Of a stretch of DNA of 57,576 bases, positions 8,182-17,348 are shown piece after piece. This stretch comes from Deltaproteobacteria bacterium (lineage in GTDB: Bacteria > Myxococcota_A > UBA796 > UBA9615), in NCBI GenBank assembly GCA_023954745.1, contig JAGSHC010000008.1:1-57576 (forward strand), written 5' to 3'. Each line of letters starts with the position of its first letter. Within the stretch, counting starts at the first letter, position 1. The translations under genes were made by a program, and so were the position numbers. Below the pieces are notes generated by a model. The model did not search any database. It was not told where the DNA came from and saw nothing but the letters and a program-made list of their open reading frames with translations.

Positions 8182-10356
8182 CTAAAAGAGGATCCTTCCT
8201 CGGAGTCCGAACTGGAAGCGGGCCATCGAGGCCTTTCCAGAGAGCGTCTCCAAGGTCACGCTGCTGAGTTCCACAGAGGAGTCACCCTCTGACTGGAAGT
8301 GGTAGGCGGTGCCCCGAATGATGGGGACCACCTGGTCATATCGAACAAAGAATGAAACGCCGAGGTAGGTCGGCCCGGCCCCGGGGGCACCGAGGATGCC
8401 GACGTCTCCGTCAGGGCCCATCAGCACGGCCCACTGAGTCCAGCCGAGGTCGCCGAGGCTGAGACGCCCCGTCGCGCCGCCCGCGCCGGACAAACGGGCG
8501 CCGTAGGCGACTCCATCGGAGTCCGCCTTCAGGCTCTCCCCGGCGCATTGGTTGATGGCGGCGCCCGTGGGGAAGCTGGCGCCGGCGCCGACGTGAGCGC
8601 CGATCTGGCCCGTGAACCAGAGGCGCCCCTTGATGGGCGCCGAGAAGCGCGGCCCCACGTGGAGGGCCAGCGTGTTTGCTCGGGTCTGCTTGTGGCTGCA
8701 GCCGTCCACGGGGAGGTTCGCCCAGGAGATCCCGATGGGGAGTGCCACGGTGGCACCCTTGATCGGCGCCACGTAGTCCAGGCGCACTTGAGAGACCCAG
8801 TCGACCTCGGCTGAGCTGCCGCTCGCCTGCATCCGCGTCACCGTCGAGCCGCCCCCGCCCGCGGAGAGCGACAAGCGACGCTTGGCGAAGTCGGTGTCCG
8901 CAGGTCCGCCGGCCGCAACCCGCTGCTGGCGCAGCTGCTCCCGCCGAATGCGCTCCTTCTCCGCCTCCCGATCCTGCTCCTCCCGCATACGCGCCTGAGC
9001 GACTTCCCACTCGTCGGCCTTGCGCTGCTCCTCGAGCCGGGCCTTCTCGGCTGCCTCCCGGTCGGCGCGGGCACTGCGCTCAGCAGCTTCGCGGGCCTTC
9101 GCGTCGGCGTCGAGTTGTGCGAGCCGGTCTGCTTCCGCCTGGGCCCTGCGCTCCACCTCGGCCTGCGCCTTGCGGTCGTTGTCGGCGCGCGCCGCCAGCG
9201 CATCTGCTTCCGCCTTGGCTGCGGCATCAGCCTCCGCCTTGCGGTCAGCCTCGGCCTTCGCAGCCGCCGCTGCCGCGGCCTTACGGTCCGCCTCAGCCTG
9301 CGCAGCAGCAGCCTGGGCCTTCCGGTCAGACTCTGCCTTGGCCGTGCGCTCCGCCTCTGCCTTGCGATCCGCCTCGGCCTGGGCTGCGGCAGCGAGCCGG
9401 TCCGCTTCAGCCTGGGCCTTGCGGTCCGCCTCTGCCTGCGCCGCGGCCACCTTTCGGTCGGCCTCCGCCTTCGCATCGGCGGCCTTCCGGTCGGCTTCGA
9501 TCTGAGCGAGTCGCGCAGCCTCCTTCCGGTCTCCCTCGGCCTTCGCCGCCGCCGCTGCCGTCGCCGCAGCTGCAGCTGCAGCTGCCTTCGCCTCGGCATC
9601 CGCTTCCGCCTTGGCGGCCAGCTCTTGCGCAGCCTTCTCCTCAGCCGCGGGAGACTCTCCCCGCTCGAGCGCCGCGACGCGGGCTTCGTGCGCCTTGCGC
9701 ACCTTCCCCGCGTCCCTCGGGAGTTCCCAAACGGGCGCCTTGGCAGCGTCGAGCTGCCCGGACGGCAGGGCCTGCAGGGTGTCGCCCACCCAGTAGTCCC
9801 CGGCCGGGAGCACAACCCACTGCACCGAGACCTTCTCAGCGACGCCTTCGGCAATCACCGTCGGCATACGGTCCGTGAACGACTTCAAGAGCGGGTCTGC
9901 CGGCACGGGGTCGACCAGCGGCGGGAGCGGGTTTCCCCGACTCGGAGACCGCAAGCGCACCGCACCGAAGTTTCGCTCGATGAACGTACGGCGCTGGGCG
10001 ATGCGGGAGTCCCACTCCCCTTCGGGGCCTCCGTCCCAGCTGAACGAACTCCTCGACGCCTTCTCCGCGTCGGTCAGCCACATGTAGGAGGCCATCGCGT
10101 TGCGACGCTCCCACCACAGGGCCGCGATCGCGTAGTACGTCTCCGCCGCGTTCTTCCCCTCCTGCATCGCGAAGGCTGCCTGGAAGGCCTCCTCCGCCTT
10201 GCGGAAGTTGCCGGCCTCCATGTAGGTCCAGCCCTGACCGATCTGTGAGCGATACCCCTGCGCCTCGGCCGGCGTGGCCGCCAAACAGCACACCAGACCA
10301 AGCAGCCCGACGAGGGCTGCCGGCAGACGGCTGGGCTTGGGGTATCGGAGAGTCAA
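8182..10356 (-). CDS. Exported TPR / long coiled-coil / barrel-like envelope protein
   Basis: The 724-residue protein starts at a TTG at 10356 (MTLRYPKPSRLPAALVGLLG) with GAGG eight bases upstream and a signal peptide ending near AEA-Q. Farther upstream starts would overlap the preceding gene. Residues 35-115 are TPR-like (GWTYMEAGNFRKAEEAFQAA). About residues 225-485 are an extremely Ala-rich helical segment made of imperfect AEADRKA-type units, ending in Arg/Glu-rich coiled coil. The last 220 residues are Gly-rich with alternating hydrophobic strands and end FQFGLRGRILF, as in outer-membrane beta-barrels with a terminal Phe. A plausible topology is a periplasmic helix attached to a C-terminal barrel. 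The gene follows the 441-aa gene by 10 bases and precedes the MopE-like gene. Confidence 0.75.
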   Translation of the reverse strand: MTLRYPKPSRLPAALVGLLGLVCCLAATPAEAQGYRSQIGQGWTYMEAGNFRKAEEAFQAAFAMQEGKNAAETYYAIAALWWERRNAMASYMWLTDAEKASRSSFSWDGGPEGEWDSRIAQRRTFIERNFGAVRLRSPSRGNPLPPLVDPVPADPLLKSFTDRMPTVIAEGVAEKVSVQWVVLPAGDYWVGDTLQALPSGQLDAAKAPVWELPRDAGKVRKAHEARVAALERGESPAAEEKAAQELAAKAEADAEAKAAAAAAAATAAAAAKAEGDRKEAARLAQIEADRKAADAKAEADRKVAAAQAEADRKAQAEADRLAAAAQAEADRKAEAERTAKAESDRKAQAAAAQAEADRKAAAAAAAKAEADRKAEADAAAKAEADALAARADNDRKAQAEVERRAQAEADRLAQLDADAKAREAAERSARADREAAEKARLEEQRKADEWEVAQARMREEQDREAEKERIRREQLRQQRVAAGGPADTDFAKRRLSLSAGGGGSTVTRMQASGSSAEVDWVSQVRLDYVAPIKGATVALPIGISWANLPVDGCSHKQTRANTLALHVGPRFSAPIKGRLWFTGQIGAHVGAGASFPTGAAINQCAGESLKADSDGVAYGARLSGAGGATGRLSLGDLGWTQWAVLMGPDGDVGILGAPGAGPTYLGVSFFVRYDQVVPIIRGTAYHFQSEGDSSVELSSVTLETLSGKASMARFQFGLRGRILF

Positions 10357-10366
10357 CGAAGGGGCC

Positions 10367-11692
10367 TCAGAGTCGCAGCTGGATGCCGAGCACCGCCTGG
10401 ATATCGACGTAGACGCGGATCGAATCGCGCGCCTCGTTCTCTGTGGAGACGAACTTGTAGTTCGTGTAGCTCCAGGGGTTGGCCGAGTCAGGCTCCCGCT
10501 CCGTGAGGTTGGTGTTGATCTCACCCTCGTCGAGGCTGCCCCAGAGCGGCTGCGCGAAGCTGGGCCCTCCGGTCACGCCCACGAAGAGGCGGGGACGCCG
10601 CTTCCCCTTGACGATCGCCGGCGAGACGATGGCGTTGAGTCCGACCCGTGGGCCGAAGGACAGCGCAGGCACGAGGAAGCTGCCCTCAAGGACGGTGGCG
10701 GGCAGACGCTCGTCGCCCTCGCCGACCGAAGGCGCTACGACGCGCCCCTCGAAGTAGTACGCGTTCTCGTAGGAGAGGTGGAAACCGATCCGCGGAGACA
10801 GGTCGATCTTGCCGACACTGAACTCGAACCCGACGAGCAGGAGCCCTCCGGCGTTCAGCCGAGCGCGCGAGTCGCTGGTGAATACGTCCTGCTGCCGGTC
10901 GGGCGTGGCCTGGGCGCCGACCTGAAGGAGCGGCCCGACGCTGATGAGCAGCGAGTTCCCCGATGCGAACTGAATGTGCGGGCCGACGCCGACGTGGAGC
11001 ATGCCGAGACCGGCCGCTCGCCCGTTCACGGTCGCGCCTGCCCGGGCACCACCACCAAAGTCGACCTCGAGACCGAGGGTCGCGAAGGTCGTCGGAGCCA
11101 CCTCGATCTTGGTGTCCTTGCCACCGACGATCTTGTGCACTTCGCCGTCGATCTCGTACTCGCCCACGGGCAGCCAGTAGATCCCCTCGCTGATCCCCAC
11201 CTGGCCCATGGTGAGCCGTGCCTTCTCGAAGTAGGACTTCTGCTCGGGGTCGTCGATGTCGCCGAGCGCCTTGAGCTTCACGCCACGGGTCGAGAGCTTC
11301 CCGGACCCGCCAGTCGCCTCGTAGACGACTCGGCCGTATGCGCGCTTCAGCCGGTAGAGCTGCGCCTGCATCTGGGCCGCTTCGGGTCCCTTTGCGAGCT
11401 CACGACCCCGCTCGAGGGCCCACACGAGGTCCTCGAGGTTCTTCAGCTTGACGGCGATCTGCTGGATCAGCGTCCACGCCTTGAGCTGCTTGGCGCCCTC
11501 GGGGTCGTTCACGACCTCCTTGAGCTGAGCCAGCGCCTTCGGCAACAGCTTGTTGCGGTAGAAGCTGTTGGCCTGAGCCATGTGGTACTGCCACGAATCC
11601 TGGGCCTGAGCGACCTGTGGCGTAGCCACGGTCAACAGCAGGCTTCCAAGAAGCACGAGAACAGCAGGGAAACATCTTCGAATCCAGACCAT
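10367..11692 (-). CDS. Exported TPR protein with barrel-like C-terminal domain
   Basis: The 441-residue protein starts MVWIRRCFPAVLVLLGSLLL. It has a signal peptide cleaved near AQA-Q and TPR-like helices in residues 30-110 (SFYRNKLLPKALAQLKEVVN). The remaining 300 residues consist of beta-type segments, many alternating and ending in aromatic residues (GPHIQFASGNSLLISVGPLL, IGFHLSYENAYYFEG, VYVDIQAVLGIQLRL), consistent with an outer-membrane barrel. The ATG at 11692 was preferred over a TTG at 11824 because the longer form buries the signal peptide and runs into the neighbouring hairpin region. First gene of a three-gene envelope operon; its architecture parallels the next gene, except that it lacks the Ala-rich coil. 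Confidence 0.75.
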   Translation of the reverse strand: MVWIRRCFPAVLVLLGSLLLTVATPQVAQAQDSWQYHMAQANSFYRNKLLPKALAQLKEVVNDPEGAKQLKAWTLIQQIAVKLKNLEDLVWALERGRELAKGPEAAQMQAQLYRLKRAYGRVVYEATGGSGKLSTRGVKLKALGDIDDPEQKSYFEKARLTMGQVGISEGIYWLPVGEYEIDGEVHKIVGGKDTKIEVAPTTFATLGLEVDFGGGARAGATVNGRAAGLGMLHVGVGPHIQFASGNSLLISVGPLLQVGAQATPDRQQDVFTSDSRARLNAGGLLLVGFEFSVGKIDLSPRIGFHLSYENAYYFEGRVVAPSVGEGDERLPATVLEGSFLVPALSFGPRVGLNAIVSPAIVKGKRRPRLFVGVTGGPSFAQPLWGSLDEGEINTNLTEREPDSANPWSYTNYKFVSTENEARDSIRVYVDIQAVLGIQLRL

Positions 11693-11828
11693 GGGCGGGC
11701 CCTTCGCTCGCTTGCCACGTGGACACCGCCCCGTTGGATGGGGCCCCCGTCGCGTAGACGGGCATAGTACCGGAGCGCACCGTGCTTTTGGGACGGGACG
11801 AAGTTGCCCGTTTGTGACACCCAAGCAG

Positions 11829-11858
11829 CAAGGGCGCCCCGAAGCCGGGACGCCCTTG
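11829..11858 (-). terminator. Rho-independent-like terminator after the ABC transporter operon
   Basis: A 13-bp stem (CAAGGGCGTCCCG paired with CGGGGCGCCCTTG, one G-T pair) with a GCTT loop lies 23 bases beyond the stop of the TolB-like gene on the minus strand. The following sequence is only weakly T-rich. It is well placed to end the transporter operon before the next envelope operon begins. Confidence 0.65.
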
Positions 11859-11881
11859 CCAAAGAACCCTATCCAGCGTGC

Positions 11882-12991
11882 TTAACGCGGGATGTCGTAA
11901 GCGAAGATCTTGTACCAGGTCTTCGAATCCTCAGCCGCTGCTCCCTGGCTCGTGAAGACCAGTCGCCACTGCCCGTCCACCACCAGGAGGCGCGGATCAC
12001 GGTTGTTCACGGTGCCGGTCTTCAGAACGCGCGGTGCGCCTCCGTCAATGGGGAAGATCGCGATCGGGTCACCCTGGTCGGGATCGTCGATGACACCGAT
12101 GACGCCTCGGCCATCGGGCGTCCAGCTGAGAGCGCCCTTGCTGGGCACGCGCACGTTGGGACCGATGTTCCGGGCCGTGCTGCCGGGCTTCGCGTCGACG
12201 ACCCAGAGTCCGAACTTCATCACCGACTCGGTGCCCTTGTTCGACAGGAAGGCGACCTTGTCACCCGCGGGGGCGAACGACGGCCGGGTGCTGTCCTTGC
12301 CAGAGAAGTTCACCAGCGGCACGGAGCTGAACAGGTTCACGTCCAGGACCATGACCTGGCTCTCGCCCTTGCCGGCCCGGACGAACGCGATCTTGTCGCC
12401 CGCGGGTGCCCACGAGGGGTAGATCTCGGCGTGGGTCTCGTCGAAGGTGAGCTGCAGCTCGGCGCCGTCATCCCACAGGTAGAGGTCACCGTTGCCGGTC
12501 CGGTTGCTGGTGAACACGAATCGGGGGCTCGACGGATCCCACGTCGGCTCCTTGTTCACGCCGTCGTCGATCAGGCCCGACCAGTTGTCGATGTAGACCT
12601 GCTGGGCGCCGTCGGAGTTGTTCACCGTGTAGGCGAACTTGCGAGGGGAGCCGCTGGGCGCCCACCCGAACATGTGGGTGATCCGCTTGCTTCCGCCGTA
12701 GCGAGAGGGCGCGTCCATGGACTCGGGGACGAGCATCATGGGGTCGCCCGTGAGACTGCGACCGCTGAAACCAGCGAGCCACAACTCGGTGCGCTTCTCG
12801 GCGGGGTAGTTCACCTCGTACGCCAACTCCGACCCGTCCGGGGAGAGCTGGGGATAGTGGGTGTTGCCCTCGTGCTTGGTGCCCAGCTCGACTGCCGTCG
12901 CCCCCTGGGAGGTTGCCGTGCTCGGGGTCATGGCGAGACCCACGGCGCCTGCCACGCACAGTCCTGCTGCGGCGTTCGCGATCTTCCTCAT
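11882..12991 (-). CDS. TolB-like periplasmic beta-propeller protein
   Basis: The 369-residue protein begins MRKIANAAAGLCVAGAVGLA with a signal peptide, followed by repeated blades of the WD40-like PD40 type: HYPQLSPDGSELAYEV, EPTWDPSSPRFVFTSNRTGN, EIYPSWAPAGDKIAFVR, TRPSFAPAGDKVAFLSNKG, ALSWTPDGRGVIGVI. Such propellers occur in TolB and in secreted substrate-handling or sensing proteins. It is shorter than full TolB and lacks an obvious TolB N-terminal domain, so I do not call it tolB. Its ATG overlaps the stop of the ATP-binding gene by four bases, making it the last cistron of the peptide-transporter operon. A periplasmic role accompanying peptide uptake is inference. Confidence 0.75.
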   Translation of the reverse strand: MRKIANAAAGLCVAGAVGLAMTPSTATSQGATAVELGTKHEGNTHYPQLSPDGSELAYEVNYPAEKRTELWLAGFSGRSLTGDPMMLVPESMDAPSRYGGSKRITHMFGWAPSGSPRKFAYTVNNSDGAQQVYIDNWSGLIDDGVNKEPTWDPSSPRFVFTSNRTGNGDLYLWDDGAELQLTFDETHAEIYPSWAPAGDKIAFVRAGKGESQVMVLDVNLFSSVPLVNFSGKDSTRPSFAPAGDKVAFLSNKGTESVMKFGLWVVDAKPGSTARNIGPNVRVPSKGALSWTPDGRGVIGVIDDPDQGDPIAIFPIDGGAPRVLKTGTVNNRDPRLLVVDGQWRLVFTSQGAAAEDSKTWYKIFAYDIPR

Positions 12992-14064
12992 TGCTGTTTC
13001 TCCTCGGGGTGGGATCCGCCGGTGGCGGCTTCTTGCTTGTTCATGTCCGTCGGCGATGGCCGACCGATCTGTTCGACGAGTACGTGGCAGGCCACCTTCT
13101 GGCGACGGTCCACGGTGACGAGCTCGGGGCGTTCCTTGGCGCAGGCGTCGTCGGGACGTCCGCGGCTGTTCCAGACCTGGCAGAGACCCCGGTACGGACA
13201 GCCCACCGCCATGTCGATCTTCTGGCTCGATGCCTCCGCCAGCGCCTTTGTCTCTTCGGCGTCCGGCACATCCGCCCGTGCCGCCTCGAACAGGCGGAGG
13301 GTATACGGGTGGTGCGGAACCCCGGGAGCGATGCGTTCCTTTTCCATCACCTCGACGATCCTCCCGCGATACATCACGAGTATCCGGTCAGACACAAAAC
13401 GGATGACGTCAAGGTCATGGGAGATGAAGAGATAGGCAGTGTCTGCGTCGCGGGCATCGAGCATCGCGTCGAGAACGTCCGCTTTCACGCTCGCGTCGAG
13501 CCCGGACGTCGGCTCGTCCGCGACCACCAGACGCGGCTCCGTCAGGAGCGTGCGCGCGACGGAGATGCGCCGCTTCTCGCCGCCGGAGAGCTCGCCGGGG
13601 TACGAGGCCGCCTTCTCGATCATCCCGAAGCGGCCCAGCTCCAGAGCGATGCGGTCCTCCGCCTCGCTCCCCACGACCCCGTGGAAGACCTTCAGCGTCT
13701 CGCTCAGGTGAGCGCGCACGGTCAGACCGGGGTTCAAGCAGGCGTAGGGGTTCTGATAGATCATCTGGTAGTGGCGACGATGGGCGGCGATTGCGTCCTG
13801 GGGAACCGCAAGCCAGTCCTCTCCGTTCAGGCGAACTACTCCGGATGTGGGCTCGACGATGCGCAGGATGCACTTGCCGAACGTCGTCTTTCCGGAGCCG
13901 GACTCACCGATGAGCCCGGTGACTTCGCCATGGCCCATGACGAGGTCTACGCCGTGAAGGACCGGAGAAGGGGCACTCTTCGGTCCAATGCCGAGAAAAC
14001 CGCGGCTTCCTGGGAACGTCTTCGTGACCCCGAGGGCCTCGATGAGGGGCTTCGACTCAGCCAT
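12988..14064 (-). CDS. Dipeptide/oligopeptide ABC transporter ATP-binding protein (DppF/OppF-like)
   Basis: The 358-residue ATPase energises import together with its partner encoded just upstream. Visible motifs are Walker A GESGSGKT (residues 53-60), the Q-loop MIYQNPYACLNPG, signature LSGGEKRR, Walker B RLVVADEPTSGLD and the switch His in FISHDLDVI. The C-terminal oligopeptide-type extension contains PHHPYT and a Cys-containing segment (CPYRGLCQVW, DDAC) typical of the peptide/nickel family. The overlap with the upstream ATPase gene is eight bases and with the downstream propeller gene four bases. All catalytic residues are intact. Confidence 0.92.
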   Translation of the reverse strand: MAESKPLIEALGVTKTFPGSRGFLGIGPKSAPSPVLHGVDLVMGHGEVTGLIGESGSGKTTFGKCILRIVEPTSGVVRLNGEDWLAVPQDAIAAHRRHYQMIYQNPYACLNPGLTVRAHLSETLKVFHGVVGSEAEDRIALELGRFGMIEKAASYPGELSGGEKRRISVARTLLTEPRLVVADEPTSGLDASVKADVLDAMLDARDADTAYLFISHDLDVIRFVSDRILVMYRGRIVEVMEKERIAPGVPHHPYTLRLFEAARADVPDAEETKALAEASSQKIDMAVGCPYRGLCQVWNSRGRPDDACAKERPELVTVDRRQKVACHVLVEQIGRPSPTDMNKQEAATGGSHPEEKQQ

Positions 14065-15247
14065 TGGACTGCCCCGCGGCGGCGAGGAGACCCACCGATT
14101 CGTTGAGGGCCGACGCGATGTCCTCGCTGTGGCACGCGATCTTGTGGCGCTCGGCGATGGTGTTCATGGGAGGTTGCACGGTGTTGCACAACTCCTTGTC
14201 CACGAGGCCGTCCCGGTAGATGGCGCAGCGGGACCGATAGATGCAGCCCTTGCCCACGACCACCCCGGTCCCACCGGTCTTCTTGACCCCGCCCTTGGTG
14301 TGTCCCTGACGCCCTCGGGCGAGAGCCTCGGCACGCTCCTTGAGTTCGCGGGTGTAGGGGTGAGAGTCCGAGTCGGGGTCCCCGAGGGCCGCGATGGGGC
14401 CTTCCTCCACCACCCGCCCGCGGTACATCACCGTGAGTCGGTCGCAGAGGCGCGCGACCATCGGCAGGTCATGGGAGATGACAATTCCGGAGAGGGCACC
14501 CTGACCCATAATGCGGTTGAGGAGTCCCACGATCTCCAGGCGGATGTGCGAATCAAGACCGGTCGTCGGCTCGTCGGCCACGATGAACTTTGGCTCTCCA
14601 GCCAGCGCAAGGGCAATCATCACGCGCTGCGCCATGCCGCCCGAGAGCTCGTGCGGATACAGCCCCAGGGTGTGCTGATCCGGCTTGAGGTGCACCTGGT
14701 CGAGCCAGTGGAGAGCGCCCTCCTCGGCTTCCTTCCCGTTGGCCTTGGGGCGAGCCACGAGGACCGCCTCCTTGAGCTGCGTGCCCACGGTGAGGAACGG
14801 GTTCAGAGCGCCATTGGGGTTCTGGAAGATGAAGCCCACACCGAGCCGCCGCAGCAGATCGAGGCGCTTGCGGAAGCGGCGCCGCCAAAGAGGCCAAGCC
14901 CAGCCGATGCGCATTCGCTGCGGAAAGAGCTCATCCCCCTCGGGGGCCCGGAACGGGGTGTACAGCTCGACCTCGTCGAGCACGTTCACCGCCGGTTGGT
15001 CGCCGATCTTGTAGATGGCCGAGCCGGAGAACACGCCGGGCTCGAGGCTCGAGAGGCCCATCAGGGCCCGCACGAACTGGGTCTTGCCCGAGCCGGACTC
15101 TCCCACCAAGCCGAGAATCCCGCCCTGCGGCACGGTGATCCGGCCGCCCTGCACGATGGGCTTGATGATCTTGCCGACCTGCACGCCGACCCAGACGTCG
15201 CGAGCAGTGAGGATGGCGCCATCGGAAGGCTCTGGAGCGTCGCTCAC
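14057..15247 (-). CDS. Dipeptide/oligopeptide ABC transporter ATP-binding protein (DppD/OppD-like)
   Basis: The 396-residue ATPase is the second nucleotide-binding subunit. Walker A GESGSGKT occupies residues 49-56; the Q-loop is FIFQNPNGALNPF, the signature LSGGMAQR, Walker B KFIVADEPTTGLD, and the switch His lies in VISHDLPMV. The C-terminal family motif includes SHPYTRELKERAE and a CIYRSRCAIY Cys segment. Between Walker A and the Q-loop there is a longer than usual insertion (around residues 75-135, Trp/Arg-rich). It overlaps the DppC-like gene by four bases. Function in peptide import is well supported; the exact substrate is unknown. Confidence 0.92.
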   Translation of the reverse strand: MSDAPEPSDGAILTARDVWVGVQVGKIIKPIVQGGRITVPQGGILGLVGESGSGKTQFVRALMGLSSLEPGVFSGSAIYKIGDQPAVNVLDEVELYTPFRAPEGDELFPQRMRIGWAWPLWRRRFRKRLDLLRRLGVGFIFQNPNGALNPFLTVGTQLKEAVLVARPKANGKEAEEGALHWLDQVHLKPDQHTLGLYPHELSGGMAQRVMIALALAGEPKFIVADEPTTGLDSHIRLEIVGLLNRIMGQGALSGIVISHDLPMVARLCDRLTVMYRGRVVEEGPIAALGDPDSDSHPYTRELKERAEALARGRQGHTKGGVKKTGGTGVVVGKGCIYRSRCAIYRDGLVDKELCNTVQPPMNTIAERHKIACHSEDIASALNESVGLLAAAGQSNG

Positions 15248-16248
15248 GTGCGCCCCCTCTCGAAGCGCTCACCGACAGCGTCGCCGAGGAACGTCAGACC
15301 GAGGATCGAGCCGACGATGGCCACGGACGGTCCGAGCACCGCCGCCGACATCAGCTCACCCTTGCTGCACCCGGCCAGCAGGTTGCCCCACGAGGGGATC
15401 GAGCCGGGCACGCCGTACTCCGGCCCGAGATAGCTGAGGCTCGTCTCGACGAGGATGAAGTAGCCGAAGAGATAGAAGAAGTGACGCGCGAGCACCGGCA
15501 TGCAGTTCGCCCACAAGATGTGGTAGCCGAGGATGCGCGTGTCCGAGAGCCCGTGCGCCCGTGCTGCCTCGATGAACTCCTCCCGCTGGAACGCACCCAC
15601 CTTCTGATAGATGGCCAGCGCCAGTACGGGGACGTAGGCGATGCCGAGCATCGTCGCCATCAAGAAGAGGCGCATGCCGACCGCGCGACCCGGGTCGTGG
15701 AGGTACGCAACGAAGAAGCCAACCGCGACGATCACGAGGATGAGACGGGGGTATGCCGCGATGACCGTGAGCATCAGCTTCGTGCTCGACTCGACGAAGC
15801 CACCGCGGAAGTACCCCGCGACGGCGCCGAAGAAGGTCCCAAAGAAGAGGGCGATCCCGCACGAGAGCAACGCAGGAACGAAGAAGGCCTGGGTGGCCTC
15901 CACCAGCGTGGCGCTCAGGGCGTAGCCATTGCGGTCGTTGCCGAGCAGCAGTCCGGTGACCGGACGACAGTTCGTCGTCTGGAAGCCTCCGCCGGTGGTG
16001 AAGCCGGTCTGACGTTCGATCTCGAGGTAGGTCTGGAGTTGATCCACGTCGATGAAGATCGCCGCGATTCGGAAGGCGACCAGCAGGAACAGGACGAACC
16101 CGCCGAACAACAGGCGGATGTCCGCGTGACGCCACCGCAGGATCGTGGCGATGACGTCGCGCACCGCGCCCTTGGCAAGCTTGCCGGCAAGGCTGTCTTC
16201 GGCGGACTGCTCCCCCGGATCCCGGTGGATGAGCTTGTCGGGATCCAT
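15244..16248 (-). CDS. Peptide ABC transporter permease (DppC/OppC-like)
   Basis: The 334-residue integral membrane protein has an N-terminal cytoplasmic tail, a first membrane helix near residues 45-65, a periplasmic segment of about 60 residues with one Cys, and further membrane segments. The cytoplasmic EAA-type coupling loop is clear in EEFIEAARAHGLSDTRILGY and would contact the ATPases. The C-terminal part (FILVETSLSYLGPEYG, SWGNLLAGC) matches the DppC/OppC pattern. The start shares one base with the stop of the DppB-like gene and the stop overlaps the DppD-like gene by four bases. Confidence 0.9.
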   Translation of the reverse strand: MDPDKLIHRDPGEQSAEDSLAGKLAKGAVRDVIATILRWRHADIRLLFGGFVLFLLVAFRIAAIFIDVDQLQTYLEIERQTGFTTGGGFQTTNCRPVTGLLLGNDRNGYALSATLVEATQAFFVPALLSCGIALFFGTFFGAVAGYFRGGFVESSTKLMLTVIAAYPRLILVIVAVGFFVAYLHDPGRAVGMRLFLMATMLGIAYVPVLALAIYQKVGAFQREEFIEAARAHGLSDTRILGYHILWANCMPVLARHFFYLFGYFILVETSLSYLGPEYGVPGSIPSWGNLLAGCSKGELMSAAVLGPSVAIVGSILGLTFLGDAVGERFERGRT

Positions 16249-17306
16249 CAGTGCCCCCCAGCCTTGCGGATGCGGGGATCGATGAAGATCTCCAGCAGGT
16301 CCCGCACAAGGGTCACGAGAGCCACCACCCCGGTAATGAAGACCGTGAGGGTGAGAAGAAGCAGTGGGTCGGGCTTCGTCGCCGCCTTCAGCGACAGCGT
16401 GCCGAGGCCCTGCACCGCGTAGATGTTCTCCGCGATGACGACCGACCCCAGCAGGAATCCGATCTTCGCCGCGCTCATGGAACTCAGCGGGAGCAACAGG
16501 CCCGGGAGCATGTGCTTGAACAACGATGCACCGCGTAGACCCGCCGCGTGAATGTAGTCACGGTTGCGGAGCTGACGGAACTCGTTCTCGAGCTGCAGGA
16601 GAAACTCGCCGAGGCTTGAGTCACCCACGAAGAGGATCGCTACGCACGCCAGGGGCGCAACCCACCAATTCACAGGGTGCGGAAGAACTCCAGCCTTCGT
16701 CATGAGGAAGCCGAGCACGAAGACCGGGGAGATGGACACCACCAGAAGCACTGTGCGCAGGAGCCCCCGCATCGACGGGAAGGGTAGCCACGTCAGGAAC
16801 GAGACGAGCAAGAGCGTCACGAGGACGGCCACAAAGAGGGCGCCAAAGACGATCGGGAGCGTCTGCTTCGCTCCCAGGAGCACAACCTCCAAGACGGGGT
16901 CGCCGTTGAAGGCCGGCCCGATGTCCCAGATGAGGACACCCTTCCAGAAGACTCCGAAGAACCAGACCGGGAAGCTCGGGCCAGGGCGGAGGACGCGGCC
17001 CGACTCGATGGACTTGGTGCCCTCTTCGAGTTCCACCTCGGCGAACTTCTTGATGAAGTTGAAGCCGTCATCCTCGGTGGGGTCGTCCGCCGCCTGCTTG
17101 GGCATCGAACGCAAGAAGCCACAGGTGGTCGTCTCGACGCAGACCTCTTGACCTACCTGAGCCGTGTCCCAGTCCACGAGATCGCGCGCCTTCCCCGGCG
17201 ACCCAGGCGAAAACCACAGCAGCCCGGCAAGGACCAGGCTGCTGAGAAAGAGGACGGCTACGAAATGGCCGACCTTCTGGCCTACGAGCCAGGCGGTTTT
17301 CATCAT
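16248..17306 (-). CDS. Peptide ABC transporter permease (DppB/OppB-like)
   Basis: The 352-residue membrane protein has one N-terminal membrane helix (HFVAVLFLSSLVLAGLLWFS), a periplasmic region of about 100 residues with two Cys (CVETTTCG), then at least five membrane segments. The EAA-like loop is LRNRDYIHAAGLRGASLFKH. The last helices end with IFIDPRIRK, typical of the family (IDPR motif). Two ATG codons stand in tandem at the start behind GGGAGG, so either may be used. It lies 77 bases after the binding-protein gene, with a strong hairpin in that gap. Confidence 0.9.
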   Translation of the reverse strand: MMKTAWLVGQKVGHFVAVLFLSSLVLAGLLWFSPGSPGKARDLVDWDTAQVGQEVCVETTTCGFLRSMPKQAADDPTEDDGFNFIKKFAEVELEEGTKSIESGRVLRPGPSFPVWFFGVFWKGVLIWDIGPAFNGDPVLEVVLLGAKQTLPIVFGALFVAVLVTLLLVSFLTWLPFPSMRGLLRTVLLVVSISPVFVLGFLMTKAGVLPHPVNWWVAPLACVAILFVGDSSLGEFLLQLENEFRQLRNRDYIHAAGLRGASLFKHMLPGLLLPLSSMSAAKIGFLLGSVVIAENIYAVQGLGTLSLKAATKPDPLLLLTLTVFITGVVALVTLVRDLLEIFIDPRIRKAGGH

Positions 17307-17348
17307 CCTCCCAGCGCTGAGCCGAATCGACTCGAGCGCCCTCCCCCA

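Noticed and set aside
5250-8267. 1005-codon plus-strand open frame opposite the MopE-like gene
   Set aside because: It mirrors the Asp/Gly repeat codons of the minus-strand gene (Val/Arg/Ala-rich), has no signal or domain, and overlaps a well-supported lipoprotein.
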